A DNA stretch of 64,000 nucleotides from Streptomyces sp. TN58 (GTDB taxonomy: Bacteria; Actinomycetota; Actinomycetes; Streptomycetales; Streptomycetaceae). The notes under the pieces are model-generated. The model saw only the letters and a list, made by a program, of their open reading frames with translations, had not been told where the DNA came from and did no database searches. Positions 26,780-34,762 of this stretch are shown here, piece by piece; position 1 is the first letter of the stretch; the number at the start of each line of letters is the position of its first letter. A program made the translations under genes and the position numbers. The stretch lies in NCBI RefSeq assembly GCF_001941845.1, contig NZ_CP018870.1:6672001-6736000 (forward strand). The letters run 5' to 3'.

Positions 26780-28019
26780 GGCGCAGCGCCTCGATGGGGC
26801 GCAGGCCTGCGGCACGGTTGGCCGGGTAGCTGCCGAAGAAGAGGCCGATGGCGACCGAGACGCCGAGCGCGAGGCCGATCGACCAGGGGGCGATCACCGG
26901 CTGGACGCCGACGATCTCGAACTGGCCGCCGATCACCCCCGCGGCGACGCCGAGGACGCCGCCGATCAGGGAGAGGATCGTGGCCTCCGCGATGAACTGG
27001 CCCAGGATCGCGCCGCGCGGGGCGCCGATGGCCTTGCGGATGCCGATCTCACGGGTCCGTTCGGTGACGGTGACCAGCATGATGTTGGTGACGCCGATGC
27101 CGCCGACCAGGAGACTGATCGCCGCGACCGCGCCGAGCAGGACGGTGAACGTCTCGCTCGATTCGGCGACGGCCGACTGCAGGCTGGCCTGGTTGAAGAC
27201 CTGGAAGTCGGTGCCGCCGTGCCGCTGGTCGAGAACGGTGGTGATCTCGGCCTGCGCCGCGTCGACCACGCCCGCGGTCTTGGCCTGCACGACGATCTGG
27301 CTGAGCGCGCCGTAGCTGGTGAGCGTGCCCTGGACGGCGGTGTAGGGGGCGATGGCGATGTCGTCGGCGTCCTGGAACCCTCCCGAGGAGGAACCTGACG
27401 TGGCCAGCACTCCGGTCACGGTGAAGAAGGCGCCGTTGACGTTCATCTTCTTGCCGATCGGGTCGACCTGTCCGAAGAGCTGCTCGGCGACGGTCTGCCC
27501 GATGACGGCGACCTTCGCCCCGGCGGCCACCTGCTCGGCGGTGAAGAGCGATCCGCGCTGGATCGTCTTGTTGCTCGCCTTGAAGTACGCCGCGTCGCTG
27601 CCGACGAACTGACCGATGCTGTGGCTGGTGGTCAGGTAGGTGGTGGTCTGGGCACTGGCGTTGACCACCGGTGAGGCGCTCTCGATGGACGGCGTGTTCA
27701 CCGGGTCGACCAGGGCCTTGGCGTCGTCCACCGTGAGCTTTTTGGCCTGTGTGCGAGGCCCCGTCGCCGTCTGCTGCTGGCCCGGGGCGGCCTGGCGTGC
27801 TCCGCCCGCCTGTCCGGTGGTGGACGTGGAGACGGTCAGGGCGCCGGCGCCGAGGCGGGTGATGCTGTCCTGGATCTGCTGGGACGAGCCGTTGCCGACC
27901 GCGACCAGGAGGATGACGGCGCCGACACCGATGAGGATGCCCAGGGTGGTGAGCCCGCTGCGGAGCTTGTTGGAGCCCAGGCCGCGCAGGGCGAACCGGA
28001 GGATCTCGAAGGGGTTCAC
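26772..28019 (-). CDS. MacB-type ABC transporter permease
   Basis: A 415-residue permease of the FtsX/MacB fold: one N-terminal helix (IGVGAVILLVAVGN), a large outer domain (residues 45-285), and three C-terminal helices with the conserved TRERTREIGIRKAIGAPRGA cytoplasmic motif near residue 325. It works by mechanotransmission with the ATPase encoded next to it. It overlaps both neighbours by a few bases. Confidence 0.92.
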   Translation of the reverse strand: MNPFEILRFALRGLGSNKLRSGLTTLGILIGVGAVILLVAVGNGSSQQIQDSITRLGAGALTVSTSTTGQAGGARQAAPGQQQTATGPRTQAKKLTVDDAKALVDPVNTPSIESASPVVNASAQTTTYLTTSHSIGQFVGSDAAYFKASNKTIQRGSLFTAEQVAAGAKVAVIGQTVAEQLFGQVDPIGKKMNVNGAFFTVTGVLATSGSSSGGFQDADDIAIAPYTAVQGTLTSYGALSQIVVQAKTAGVVDAAQAEITTVLDQRHGGTDFQVFNQASLQSAVAESSETFTVLLGAVAAISLLVGGIGVTNIMLVTVTERTREIGIRKAIGAPRGAILGQFIAEATILSLIGGVLGVAAGVIGGQFEIVGVQPVIAPWSIGLALGVSVAIGLFFGSYPANRAAGLRPIEALRHE

Positions 28020-28702
28020 TGTCTGCGGTCCTCCACGATGTCGCCGTCGACCAGGCGAATGACGCGCTTGGTGCGCATGGCGACCTCGTCCTCGTGGGTG
28101 ATCAGGACGATCGTCCGGCCGGATGCCGAGAGCTGGTCCAGAATGTCGAGGACGTCGAGGGTGGACTTGCTGTCGAGGTTGCCGGTCGGCTCGTCGGCCA
28201 GCAGCAGGGCCGTCGCGGTGGCCAGGGCCCGCGCGACGGCGACACGCTGCTGCTGTCCGCCGGACAGCTCGTTCGGCTCGTGACCGGTCCGCTCGGCCAG
28301 CCCGACCATCTCCAGCGCCGCGAGCGCCCGCCGCCGCCGCTCGGCCGGCTTGACACCGCCGTAGGCCAGCGGGAGCTCGACGTTGGCCAGTGCCGTCATC
28401 CGCGGTATCAGGTTGAAACTCTGGAAGATGAAGCCGATCTTCCTGTTCCGCAGGATCGACAGCTGCGTCTCACTGAGCCCGCTGACGTCCGTACCGTCCA
28501 AGAGGTAGCTGCCGCCCGTCGGTACGTCCAGGCAGCCCAGGATGTTCATCAGCGTGGACTTCCCGGAACCGGACTGCCCCATGATGGCCACGTAGTCACC
28601 CTGCTGCACCGTCAGGTTGGTGCCGCGCAGCGCGTGGACCTCGGTCTCACCCTGCCCGTAGACCTTGGTGAGGCCGCGGACGTCGATGACCGGGGTGCTC
28701 AT
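28016..28702 (-). CDS. MacB/LolD-type ABC transporter ATPase
   Basis: A 228-residue ATPase: Walker A GQSGSGKST near residue 42, signature LSGGQQQR near 145, Walker B LLLADEPTGNLD near 165. It starts within the adaptor stop and ends within the permease start (4-base overlaps), so the three are strictly coupled. Confidence 0.93.
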   Translation of the reverse strand: MSTPVIDVRGLTKVYGQGETEVHALRGTNLTVQQGDYVAIMGQSGSGKSTLMNILGCLDVPTGGSYLLDGTDVSGLSETQLSILRNRKIGFIFQSFNLIPRMTALANVELPLAYGGVKPAERRRRALAALEMVGLAERTGHEPNELSGGQQQRVAVARALATATALLLADEPTGNLDSKSTLDVLDILDQLSASGRTIVLITHEDEVAMRTKRVIRLVDGDIVEDRRQ

Positions 28703-29835
28703 CGGCCACCACCGCCGCCCGGCGCGCGACCGCCACCGCCGCCACCGAACCCGCCGCCACCCAATCCGCCGCCGCGCGGCTGCGTACCGCTTCCGCCCGT
28801 GCCGGTGGTGACCGTGATCTGAACCTGCTCGCCCTGCTGCAGGCCGGATTTGATCTCGGTGCCCGAACTGCCGGCGATCCCCACGGTGACGCGCTTCACG
28901 ACCGGCTTGCCGTTCTCCACCACGGTCACCGTGTTCTGCCCTCCGGCGCTCGTGACCGCCGTGCTGGGCACGTACAGGGCGTCCTTCACCTCGGAGACGG
29001 TCACCGTCGCACTGGCGGTCTGCCCGATCCGCACCTGCTCGGGCTTGTCATTCAGAGCGATCGTCACCCCGAAGCTCACGACGTTGCTCTCCGTCGTCGG
29101 AACGCTGTCGATGGCGGCGACCTCGCCCTGCGCCGTGACGCCCGACAAGGCGGCGAAGGTGACCGTGGCGGCCTGTCCGACCTTCAAACGGGTGGCGTCG
29201 GCCTCGGTGAACTTGCCCGTGACCTGGACCGCGCCGGGGTCGGCGAGCTCGATGAAGCCACCCGACGAGGAGCCGCCCGACGAGGAGCCAGCCGAACCCG
29301 AGGACGCGGAAGACCCCGAGGACCCGGAAGCCGATTCCCCGACGCTGCCGTTGACGGCCGTGACCGTCCCGTCGATCGGCGCGTACAGCACCGTCCCATC
29401 GAGCGCCCGCTGCGCCGCGCTCACCGCGTTCTTGGCCTGCACATAACTCGCATTGCCCTGCGCGGTACTGGTGTCGCCGTCGGCGGCCACGACAAACTGC
29501 GCCTTCGCGGCGTCGAGCTCTTCCTGGGCCTCGGTCGGGTCAAGCTCCGCCAGCTTCTGCCCCTTCTTCACCGTGGCACCGACCGCGACATGGATCTTCG
29601 TGACCGTGCCGGAGCCGCTGAAGGCCAACGCGCGTTTCGTCGCGCTTTCCACCGCCCCGGAGGCGGACACCGAAGCGGTCAGGTCGCCGCGCATCACCTG
29701 CGTGGTCCGGGTGGTGGCCGAGGCAGTTGCCTCCTCGTCGCCGAGCGACACATACGCGAAGCCGACGCCCCCCGCCAACAGCACGGCCAGCGTGCCGTTG
29801 ACCAGGACAGCCCGGCCTCTCCTCACAGATCTCAT
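28699..29835 (-). CDS. MacA/HlyD-type efflux adaptor
   Basis: A roughly 378-residue adaptor with an N-terminal membrane helix (VNGTLAVLLAGGVGFAYVS), lipoyl halves (KIHVAVGATVKKGQKLAELD and VLYAPIDGTVTAVNGSVGES), a Ser/Gly linker, a beta-barrel, and a Gly/Arg-rich tail. It is the first gene of the seven-gene export operon. The frame is open back to TTG 29871; ATG 29835 is chosen, without a strong ribosome site. Confidence 0.87.
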   Translation of the reverse strand: MRSVRRGRAVLVNGTLAVLLAGGVGFAYVSLGDEEATASATTRTTQVMRGDLTASVSASGAVESATKRALAFSGSGTVTKIHVAVGATVKKGQKLAELDPTEAQEELDAAKAQFVVAADGDTSTAQGNASYVQAKNAVSAAQRALDGTVLYAPIDGTVTAVNGSVGESASGSSGSSASSGSAGSSSGGSSSGGFIELADPGAVQVTGKFTEADATRLKVGQAATVTFAALSGVTAQGEVAAIDSVPTTESNVVSFGVTIALNDKPEQVRIGQTASATVTVSEVKDALYVPSTAVTSAGGQNTVTVVENGKPVVKRVTVGIAGSSGTEIKSGLQQGEQVQITVTTGTGGSGTQPRGGGLGGGGFGGGGGGRAPGGGGGR

Positions 29836-29871
29836 GGACCGTGAGACTGGCCTGCGCACCTGTGACCGCAA

Positions 29872-30204
29872 TAACGATTGTCTGTGAATGCCATAAGAAT
29901 CCGCACCGCGAAGACCTCACCACGTGACTTTGTCTGAATGAAGTAGGTCTGTCATCGACGTGTCCCTGACTTCAGGCCGCGGAGGGTGAGCCACGAGTCG
30001 CATCGCAATCGGCGACTCGTACGGCATCGAGCTCGCTCTGACGCCCCTCCATGGGCGGGCTTAGCTCGGCGTTTCGCTGCTCAAGTCGGGCAATTCGACC
30101 GATGAGCCCGTCGCGACGCCGTCGGCTGCCCCCGGGCCGGACGCGAAGGGCGGTGTCCGGCTCCCGCGCACCCGGCCACGCGGATCAACCGAGTGCTCTG
30201 GAGC
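29872..30204. other. Upstream region of the export operon, no gene seen
   Basis: This must contain the operon promoter. No frame in it looks coding, and the right part merges into a transposase remnant. Confidence 0.4.
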
Positions 30205-30395
30205 GAGCCCCGGTCGATCCGCGTGGCCGACGACAAGGGGTACTCCTCCCGCGCCAACCGTGCCTACCCGCGCAGACGCGGCATCGAGGCCGTCGCGCGG
30301 AGAAGGGGGGTCGGGCCGCCCATCGCAAGAACAGGGGTCGCGGGGGCGGCCCACCCCTCACCTGGATGCGGCATCTCGAATGACGTACCGGCGAC
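30205..30395 (+). mobile_element. IS5-family transposase remnant
   Basis: Plus-strand pieces read VADDKGYSSRANRAYPRRRGIEA, split here as DDKGYSSRANRAY, then AHRKNRGRGGGPP in another frame and a trace of HLDAASRMTYRRH in a third. These are consecutive landmarks of IS5 DDE transposases in three frames, so the gene is broken by indels. It stops just before repeat copy B. Confidence 0.65.
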
Positions 30396-30446
30396 ATTCT
30401 GGGTGGCGTGGAGCGCCGGACGCCCCTCAGGCGTGCGTCAAAGGCC

Positions 30447-30890
30447 GCACGTAGTGCCCATCGCGCACGTAATGCACATCGATCTTGCGTCCGCTTTGCG
30501 CCTCACGCGCCGCTGACCTGTGGCTTTCCTTGACCTGTTTCGGCTCTACATGTTTTTTGTGACGCATCATGTCGAGTGCGTCGCGATCCTTGAGCCCGCC
30601 GAAAAGGGCCGATGACCTGCGGCTTTGCCGAGTGTGCATGATGTGCGTTACGTGCGTTACGTGCGTTACGGGCGATATCTTGACGCATGTCTGACGCACG
30701 TGACGCACGTTTGACGCACGGATGGCCCGTTGCCTGACGGGTCGTCATGCGTGGTTTGAGGCTGCCGGGCGGGGTGCTTGCCTGTGTGGAGGGAGCCCCC
30801 GCGACGGAGCGGTGAAGCCGGCTGTCGAGCGGTTGGCCGGCCCCGCCCCTTCGCTTCTCGGCCGTGACGTTCCGTGATCCTGGGGCGGGT
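30447..30890 (-). repeat. Dispersed repeat, copy B, with a clustered GTGCGTCA/TAACGCAC array
   Basis: Matches copy A (16073-16486), best at 30568-30722. The array is cleaner here: on the plus strand GTGCGTTAC occurs three times in a row, then GATATC, then TGACGCACG units. The shared region extends right to a GCTTCTCGGCNGTGACGTTCC segment. The left part resembles copy C near 60,750. The minus strand could encode a small basic peptide, but stops and frame changes differ among copies. Confidence 0.65.
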
Positions 30891-31019
30891 GTCGGACGGA
30901 TGCCGTGTCAGGGGCCGTAGGGGCCCCAGTGCCCGTCTTGCGGTCATGAGAACTGAGGGGTGCTGGCTCCGAACCAGGCATAGCCTGAAATTGTCCCGAG
31001 CTCTCCTACGGGAGGCGTC

Positions 31020-31301
31020 ATGACATTCGTACAAGTCATCGACTGCGAGACGAGCAGGGCCGATGAGTTGAACAAGCTGATGGACTCCTGGGTCGAGGCG
31101 ACCCAGGGCAAGCGGACGGCGCCCCACTCGATCGTGGGCCGGGACCGCGCCGACTCCACTCACGTGGTGGAGATCGTGGAGTTCCCCTCGTACGAGGAGG
31201 CGATGAAGAACTCGCACCTTCCGGAGACCGACCGGATCTTTCGGGAGATGGTGGCCCTTTGTGACGGGGAGCCGTCCTTCACGGACCTCGACGTCATATG
31301 A
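31020..31301 (+). CDS. ABM-like domain protein, truncated duplicate of the gene at 53075-53770
   Basis: The 93 residues match the first 92 residues of the 231-residue protein at 53075 almost exactly; by hand alignment about 17 of 276 bases differ. After DLDV this copy ends at once (ATATGA), where the longer one goes on into a SnoaL-like domain. The upstream 50 bases, including GGGAGGCGT before the ATG, also match. Most base differences are synonymous, so it may still be translated as a stand-alone domain. Confidence 0.7.
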   Translation: MTFVQVIDCETSRADELNKLMDSWVEATQGKRTAPHSIVGRDRADSTHVVEIVEFPSYEEAMKNSHLPETDRIFREMVALCDGEPSFTDLDVI

Positions 31302-31403
31302 AGCGCCGTGGACTCACAAGGGCTCTTCCCGACGTGACCGCAGTGGGGGCAGCAGGATACGCGCCGTGCGCGGCAGTTCAGCCGAGGCGACTCGTGCGCC
31401 GGC

Positions 31404-32486
31404 TCAGGGCTTGGTCGCGACGTAGTAGACGTTGAGCGGGTCGCCCTCCACGGTCTTGCTGTCGATGCTCTCGAAGCCGGCGTCCCGGAGCATGCGCTCC
31501 GCCGTCTCCTGGCCCCAGGCCGTGCCCAGGCCTGCACCGCCGGTGCTGAGCGAGGTCGTCATGCAGTAGAAGACGGAGAACGTGTAGAGCGCCGGACCGA
31601 AGGGGTGCTCGATGTTCTCCTCCAGCCTGCTGGAGGCCGCGATGTCGCCCATGAGGAAGGTGCCGCCCGGGCGCAGGGCCTTCGCGATCGCCGTCAGGGT
31701 CTCGGCCGGCCGCGCCAGGTCGTGGATCACGTCGAACGCGGTGATGACGTCGTACTCCCCGGTGATCCGCGTCGAATCGGCGAGCGTGTACCTGAGGTTG
31801 TCGAGCCCGGAGCGCGCCGCCTCGGCGCGTGCGGTCTCGATGGCGGATTCCGACTGGTCCAGGCCGTTGAAGCGGCTGGCGGGGAACGCTTGGGCCAGCA
31901 CGAGCGGAGCGTGCCCCTGCCCGGTGCCGAGGTCCAGGACGTCGATGCCCTCCCTCAGCCGCTCGGCGAGGTCCGGCACCAGCGGCACGATCGTGTCCAC
32001 GAGCGCCAGGTCGTACACCCGGGCGCTTTCCTCGGCCTGGAGCGTCTGGAAGCGCGGATACGCCGAGTACGGTACGCCGCCGCCTTCCCGGAAGCAGCGC
32101 ACCACCTGCTGTTCGACCTCACCCATGAGTCCGATGTACTGCATCATCCCCGCCAGGTTGTCGGGGCCGGCCGCGGTCGTCAGGCAGGCGGCGTGTTCCG
32201 GCGGCAGGACGTAGGTCCGCCGCTCCGGGTTGTACTCCAGGAATCCGCCGACGACCATGCCGCCCAGCCACTCGCGCACGTATCTCTCGTTCAGGCCTGC
32301 GGCCTCGGCGATCTCGGTGCTGGTCGACGGCGGGAGGGTGGCCAGTGTGTCGAACAGGCCGCACTGGTGACCGGCGCTGGTCAGCAGTGCGAGGGCGCTC
32401 TTGTTCAGCACGTCGAGAACTTCGCCGGCGAACGCCTCCTGCTTGGCGGCATCGACGGGAGGCTGCGGTGTTTCGGGAGCGGACAT
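31404..32486 (-). CDS. Class I SAM-dependent methyltransferase with N-terminal winged helix
   Basis: A 360-residue enzyme. Residues 20-110 form a winged-helix/dimerisation region (CGLFDTLATLPPSTSTEIAE, RYVREWLGGMVVGGFLEY), as in O-methyltransferase-like proteins. The SAM site follows: VLDLGTGQGHAPLVLAQ near residue 182, then VITAFDVIHDLARP near 245. ATG 32486 has AAGGA at correct spacing. Substrate unknown; small-molecule or natural-product methylation is possible. Confidence 0.85.
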   Translation of the reverse strand: MSAPETPQPPVDAAKQEAFAGEVLDVLNKSALALLTSAGHQCGLFDTLATLPPSTSTEIAEAAGLNERYVREWLGGMVVGGFLEYNPERRTYVLPPEHAACLTTAAGPDNLAGMMQYIGLMGEVEQQVVRCFREGGGVPYSAYPRFQTLQAEESARVYDLALVDTIVPLVPDLAERLREGIDVLDLGTGQGHAPLVLAQAFPASRFNGLDQSESAIETARAEAARSGLDNLRYTLADSTRITGEYDVITAFDVIHDLARPAETLTAIAKALRPGGTFLMGDIAASSRLEENIEHPFGPALYTFSVFYCMTTSLSTGGAGLGTAWGQETAERMLRDAGFESIDSKTVEGDPLNVYYVATKP

Positions 32487-32760
32487 GGCCATTCCTTCCA
32501 CCAGACGTAGGTGGGCGCGCCGAGAGACATCTGTTTTCACGATAAGTCTGGACTGCTACATCGGCCGTGCTGGCCCGATTGCTGCGGGTCAGGCCGCAAG
32601 TGCGAGAGCAGCGGCGATGACGTCGGTGATCTTCAGCGGTGCGTCGGCTGGGAGGAAGAACACCACACAGGGGATGGCCGCCACGCCTGATGCTGAGCGC
32701 TGTGCGACGGCTTCGCCGGCTTCCTGACTCGTACGACCATGCGGGCATGCGCGTCGTCAG

Positions 32761-33180
32761 TCAGGTGTTCCGCTCGGCCCGCCGCCGCGCAAGCCGGGAG
32801 GCGGCCATGCCGGTCAGGAGGGCGGCAAGCGGCACGACGATGTTCATCCAGGGGTCCCGGACGGGTTTGTAGGAGGCGGTTCCGCCTTTGATGACGATGA
32901 AGCCGCGGGGGCGGGCCGCGGCTCCGCCGCCGCCCCCTCCGCCTTCGCCGTTCTTGGCCGACGTGGTGTCGCGGCCCGCGCCGCCGCCGAAGCCGTAGGC
33001 GATCTCGGCGACGGGGATGACGGTGACGCCCCCGCTGGTGACGGGCTCGCCGTAGACGGCCCGCACGGAGGCCCGCGCGCCGAGCTTGTCGGCCAGGTGT
33101 TCCAGCAGGTCTGCGGAGGCGCGAGCGATGGTCGACTCCGCCAGTGGGGTGGGCTGGGCCTTGTCGTCCGGGGCGGTCAT
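32761..33180 (-). CDS. GerW-family (YtfJ-type) sporulation protein
   Basis: A 139-residue protein with the GerW pattern: YGEPVTSGGVTVIPVAEIAYG near residue 43 (shortened here to GVTVIPVAEIAYGFGGG), a Gly-rich linker, then ARPRGFIVIKGG near residue 87, and a C-terminal membrane helix (MNIVVPLAALLTGMAAS). In Bacillus YtfJ affects spore germination; the role in this lineage is unclear. It overlaps the methyltransferase gene start by 4 bases. Confidence 0.87.
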   Translation of the reverse strand: MTAPDDKAQPTPLAESTIARASADLLEHLADKLGARASVRAVYGEPVTSGGVTVIPVAEIAYGFGGGAGRDTTSAKNGEGGGGGGGAAARPRGFIVIKGGTASYKPVRDPWMNIVVPLAALLTGMAASRLARRRAERNT

Positions 33181-33839
33181 CGCTTGCCTCCGTGGTCACT
33201 GCGTACGGCGGTGCCGAGGATATGGGTGCCGGCCGGCGTTGGGATCCGGGTCTCCGGGAAGTCGAAGCGGCCGACGGTGGTCAGGGTGAAGCCCGCTCCG
33301 GTGATGGTCGTCTGAGTGTCGCGGCCGGTGTGGCAGCCGCCCATCAGTCGCGGCCAGACGGTGGCGTCGAGGGCGCGCTGGACACGCCGCATCGCGGGAG
33401 TGTCGGCCTGGACGTGTTCGAAGAACCGCAGTTGGCCGCCCGGTCGGAGGGCTCGGTGGAGTTCGGACAGTGCCGCATGCGGATCGGCGATGGAGCAGAG
33501 CGTGAGGCATACGACGGCCGCGTCGAAGGAGGCGTCGGGGAAGGGGAGCCGCTCGGCGCGGGCATCGCGCATCTCTACGGGGAGGGAGGTGTCGGCGGCC
33601 CGGTTCTGGGCCAGTGCGCGCAGGTTCGGTTCCGGTTCGACGGCGATGAGCCGTGTCACTTCGGGCGGATAGTGGGGGAAGTTCAGACCGTTGCCCGCTC
33701 CGATCTCGATCACCTCGCCGGTCAGGCCGGCCAGCAGCCGCCGACGGTGTTCGGCGACGCCCGCCTTCTCGAGGGCGGGGCCGGCGAGCCGGGCGTAGAA
33801 GCGGGCGAAGAGCGGGTGCGGCTTGATCGGTTGCGTCAT
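33177..33839 (-). CDS. Class I SAM-dependent methyltransferase
   Basis: A 220-residue enzyme with motif I VIEIGAGNGLNFPHYP near residue 42, an acidic motif II (LIAVEPEPNLR) and FDAAVVCLTLCSIADP near 107. It resembles small-molecule methyltransferases of the UbiE/ArsM type. The order methyltransferase then gerW makes an operon, divergent from a MarR regulator 61 bases away that may control it. Confidence 0.85.
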   Translation of the reverse strand: MTQPIKPHPLFARFYARLAGPALEKAGVAEHRRRLLAGLTGEVIEIGAGNGLNFPHYPPEVTRLIAVEPEPNLRALAQNRAADTSLPVEMRDARAERLPFPDASFDAAVVCLTLCSIADPHAALSELHRALRPGGQLRFFEHVQADTPAMRRVQRALDATVWPRLMGGCHTGRDTQTTITGAGFTLTTVGRFDFPETRIPTPAGTHILGTAVRSDHGGKR

Positions 33840-33900
33840 GGCGACCGTCTCCTCTGCGGCAGCCCCCGGAGGCTACTCTAGTATGCGGAGGTGCTACATA

Positions 33901-33915
33901 GTGAAGTCACTTCAC
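33901..33915. promoter_or_regulatory. Palindrome overlapping the MarR start codon, candidate operator
   Basis: GTGAAGTCACTTCAC is a perfect inverted repeat of 7-base arms around one C. Its first three bases are the GTG start of the MarR gene. Binding here would block initiation of its own message, a common layout for MarR autoregulation. Confidence 0.5.
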
Positions 33916-34374
33916 GATATGCCGGACCGGCCCGTTCCCGCCAGGGCTGCGCTCGACCGGCTGTTTGAGCTGGCTGAGGTCCTGGGCGGGATCATGCAGC
34001 GGGGGATGGCCGAGAAAGGGTTGACCACGGCGCGCGCAGGGGTGCTCTGGGCCCTGTTCCACGGCGGGCCTGTGACGCAGAGGGCCCTGGCCGCGCGGCT
34101 CGGGGTCACGCCACGCAACGTAACGGGGCTCCTCGACGCGTTGCAGGAGGACGGGCTGGTGGTTCGCGGGGTGCACCCCACCGACCGGCGGGCCACGCTC
34201 GTCTCGCTCACGCACGAGGGGCGTTCGGTCACGTCGGCGCTACGGGGTGGGCGCGATGAGCTGGCCGCCGTCCTGTTCGCGGACGTGCCCGCCGACCAGC
34301 TCGATACCTTTGTGGCGACTCTGGGGCTGGTGACCGAGCGTCTGAGGGCCGTCGGCGCCGACAGCCCTGAGTGA
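33901..34374 (+). CDS. MarR-family transcriptional regulator
   Basis: A 157-residue winged-helix regulator: VTQRALAARLGVTPRNVTGLLDAL is the recognition region near residue 60 and VHPTDRRATLVSLTHEG the wing near 95. GTG 33901 has GGAGG 9 bases upstream. It is divergent from the methyltransferase-gerW operon. Ligand unknown. Confidence 0.9.
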   Translation: MKSLHDMPDRPVPARAALDRLFELAEVLGGIMQRGMAEKGLTTARAGVLWALFHGGPVTQRALAARLGVTPRNVTGLLDALQEDGLVVRGVHPTDRRATLVSLTHEGRSVTSALRGGRDELAAVLFADVPADQLDTFVATLGLVTERLRAVGADSPE

Positions 34375-34417
34375 CCGGCTGAGCCGGCGGTCGGGCTCGA
34401 GTCGCTGCGGCCGGGTG

Positions 34418-34723
34418 TCAGGGTGTGTTCCTGTGCCAGGGTGCGTCGGGCCTGGTGCCGTGTGCGTCGGCCGTGAGCCGCAGGGCGTAGACCTCTCGTC
34501 CGGCGGGGTCGGCGACGGGGCCGAGGTAGTGGTGGCCGGTCATGTGGCACCAGGCGGGCAGGTCGAGCGGTGCGGCGGGGTCGGTGGCGATGACGTGGAC
34601 GACGGTCTCCGGGGCGGCGCCGTCGATCTCCTTGCGCAGTCGCAGCAGGAGGGTGACACAGAGCAGGCCGGTGCCGTCGACGGTGATGCCGGGGGCGGGG
34701 CTTTCGGGGGTCGCTACGTTCAT
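34418..34723 (-). CDS. TusA-family sulfur carrier-like protein
   Basis: A 101-residue protein of TusA type, which carries persulfide sulfur. The active cysteine is probably Cys22 (DGTGLLCVTLLLRLRKEI). The usual CPxP motif is reduced to CVT, so Pro is missing, although the helix following it is conserved. A second cysteine occurs in LPAWCHMTGHHY, as in other TusA-fold proteins. It is 39 bases downstream of the cysteine desulfurase and should receive sulfur from it. Confidence 0.82.
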   Translation of the reverse strand: MNVATPESPAPGITVDGTGLLCVTLLLRLRKEIDGAAPETVVHVIATDPAAPLDLPAWCHMTGHHYLGPVADPAGREVYALRLTADAHGTRPDAPWHRNTP

Positions 34724-34762
34724 CAGTGGGCTTCCGATGGCGGTGGGGTGGTCGAGCGTCGG

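Noticed and set aside
30427..30708. A real small gene on the minus strand of repeat copy B
   Set aside because: Conserved-looking tails exist in copies A, B and C, but stops and frames differ among them, so coding is not supported.
32588..32683. Minus-strand 31-codon frame starting GTG (AAIPCVVFFLPADAPLKI)
   Set aside because: Plausible composition but no ribosome binding site and too short to judge; could be a leftover 3' end of an unknown gene.
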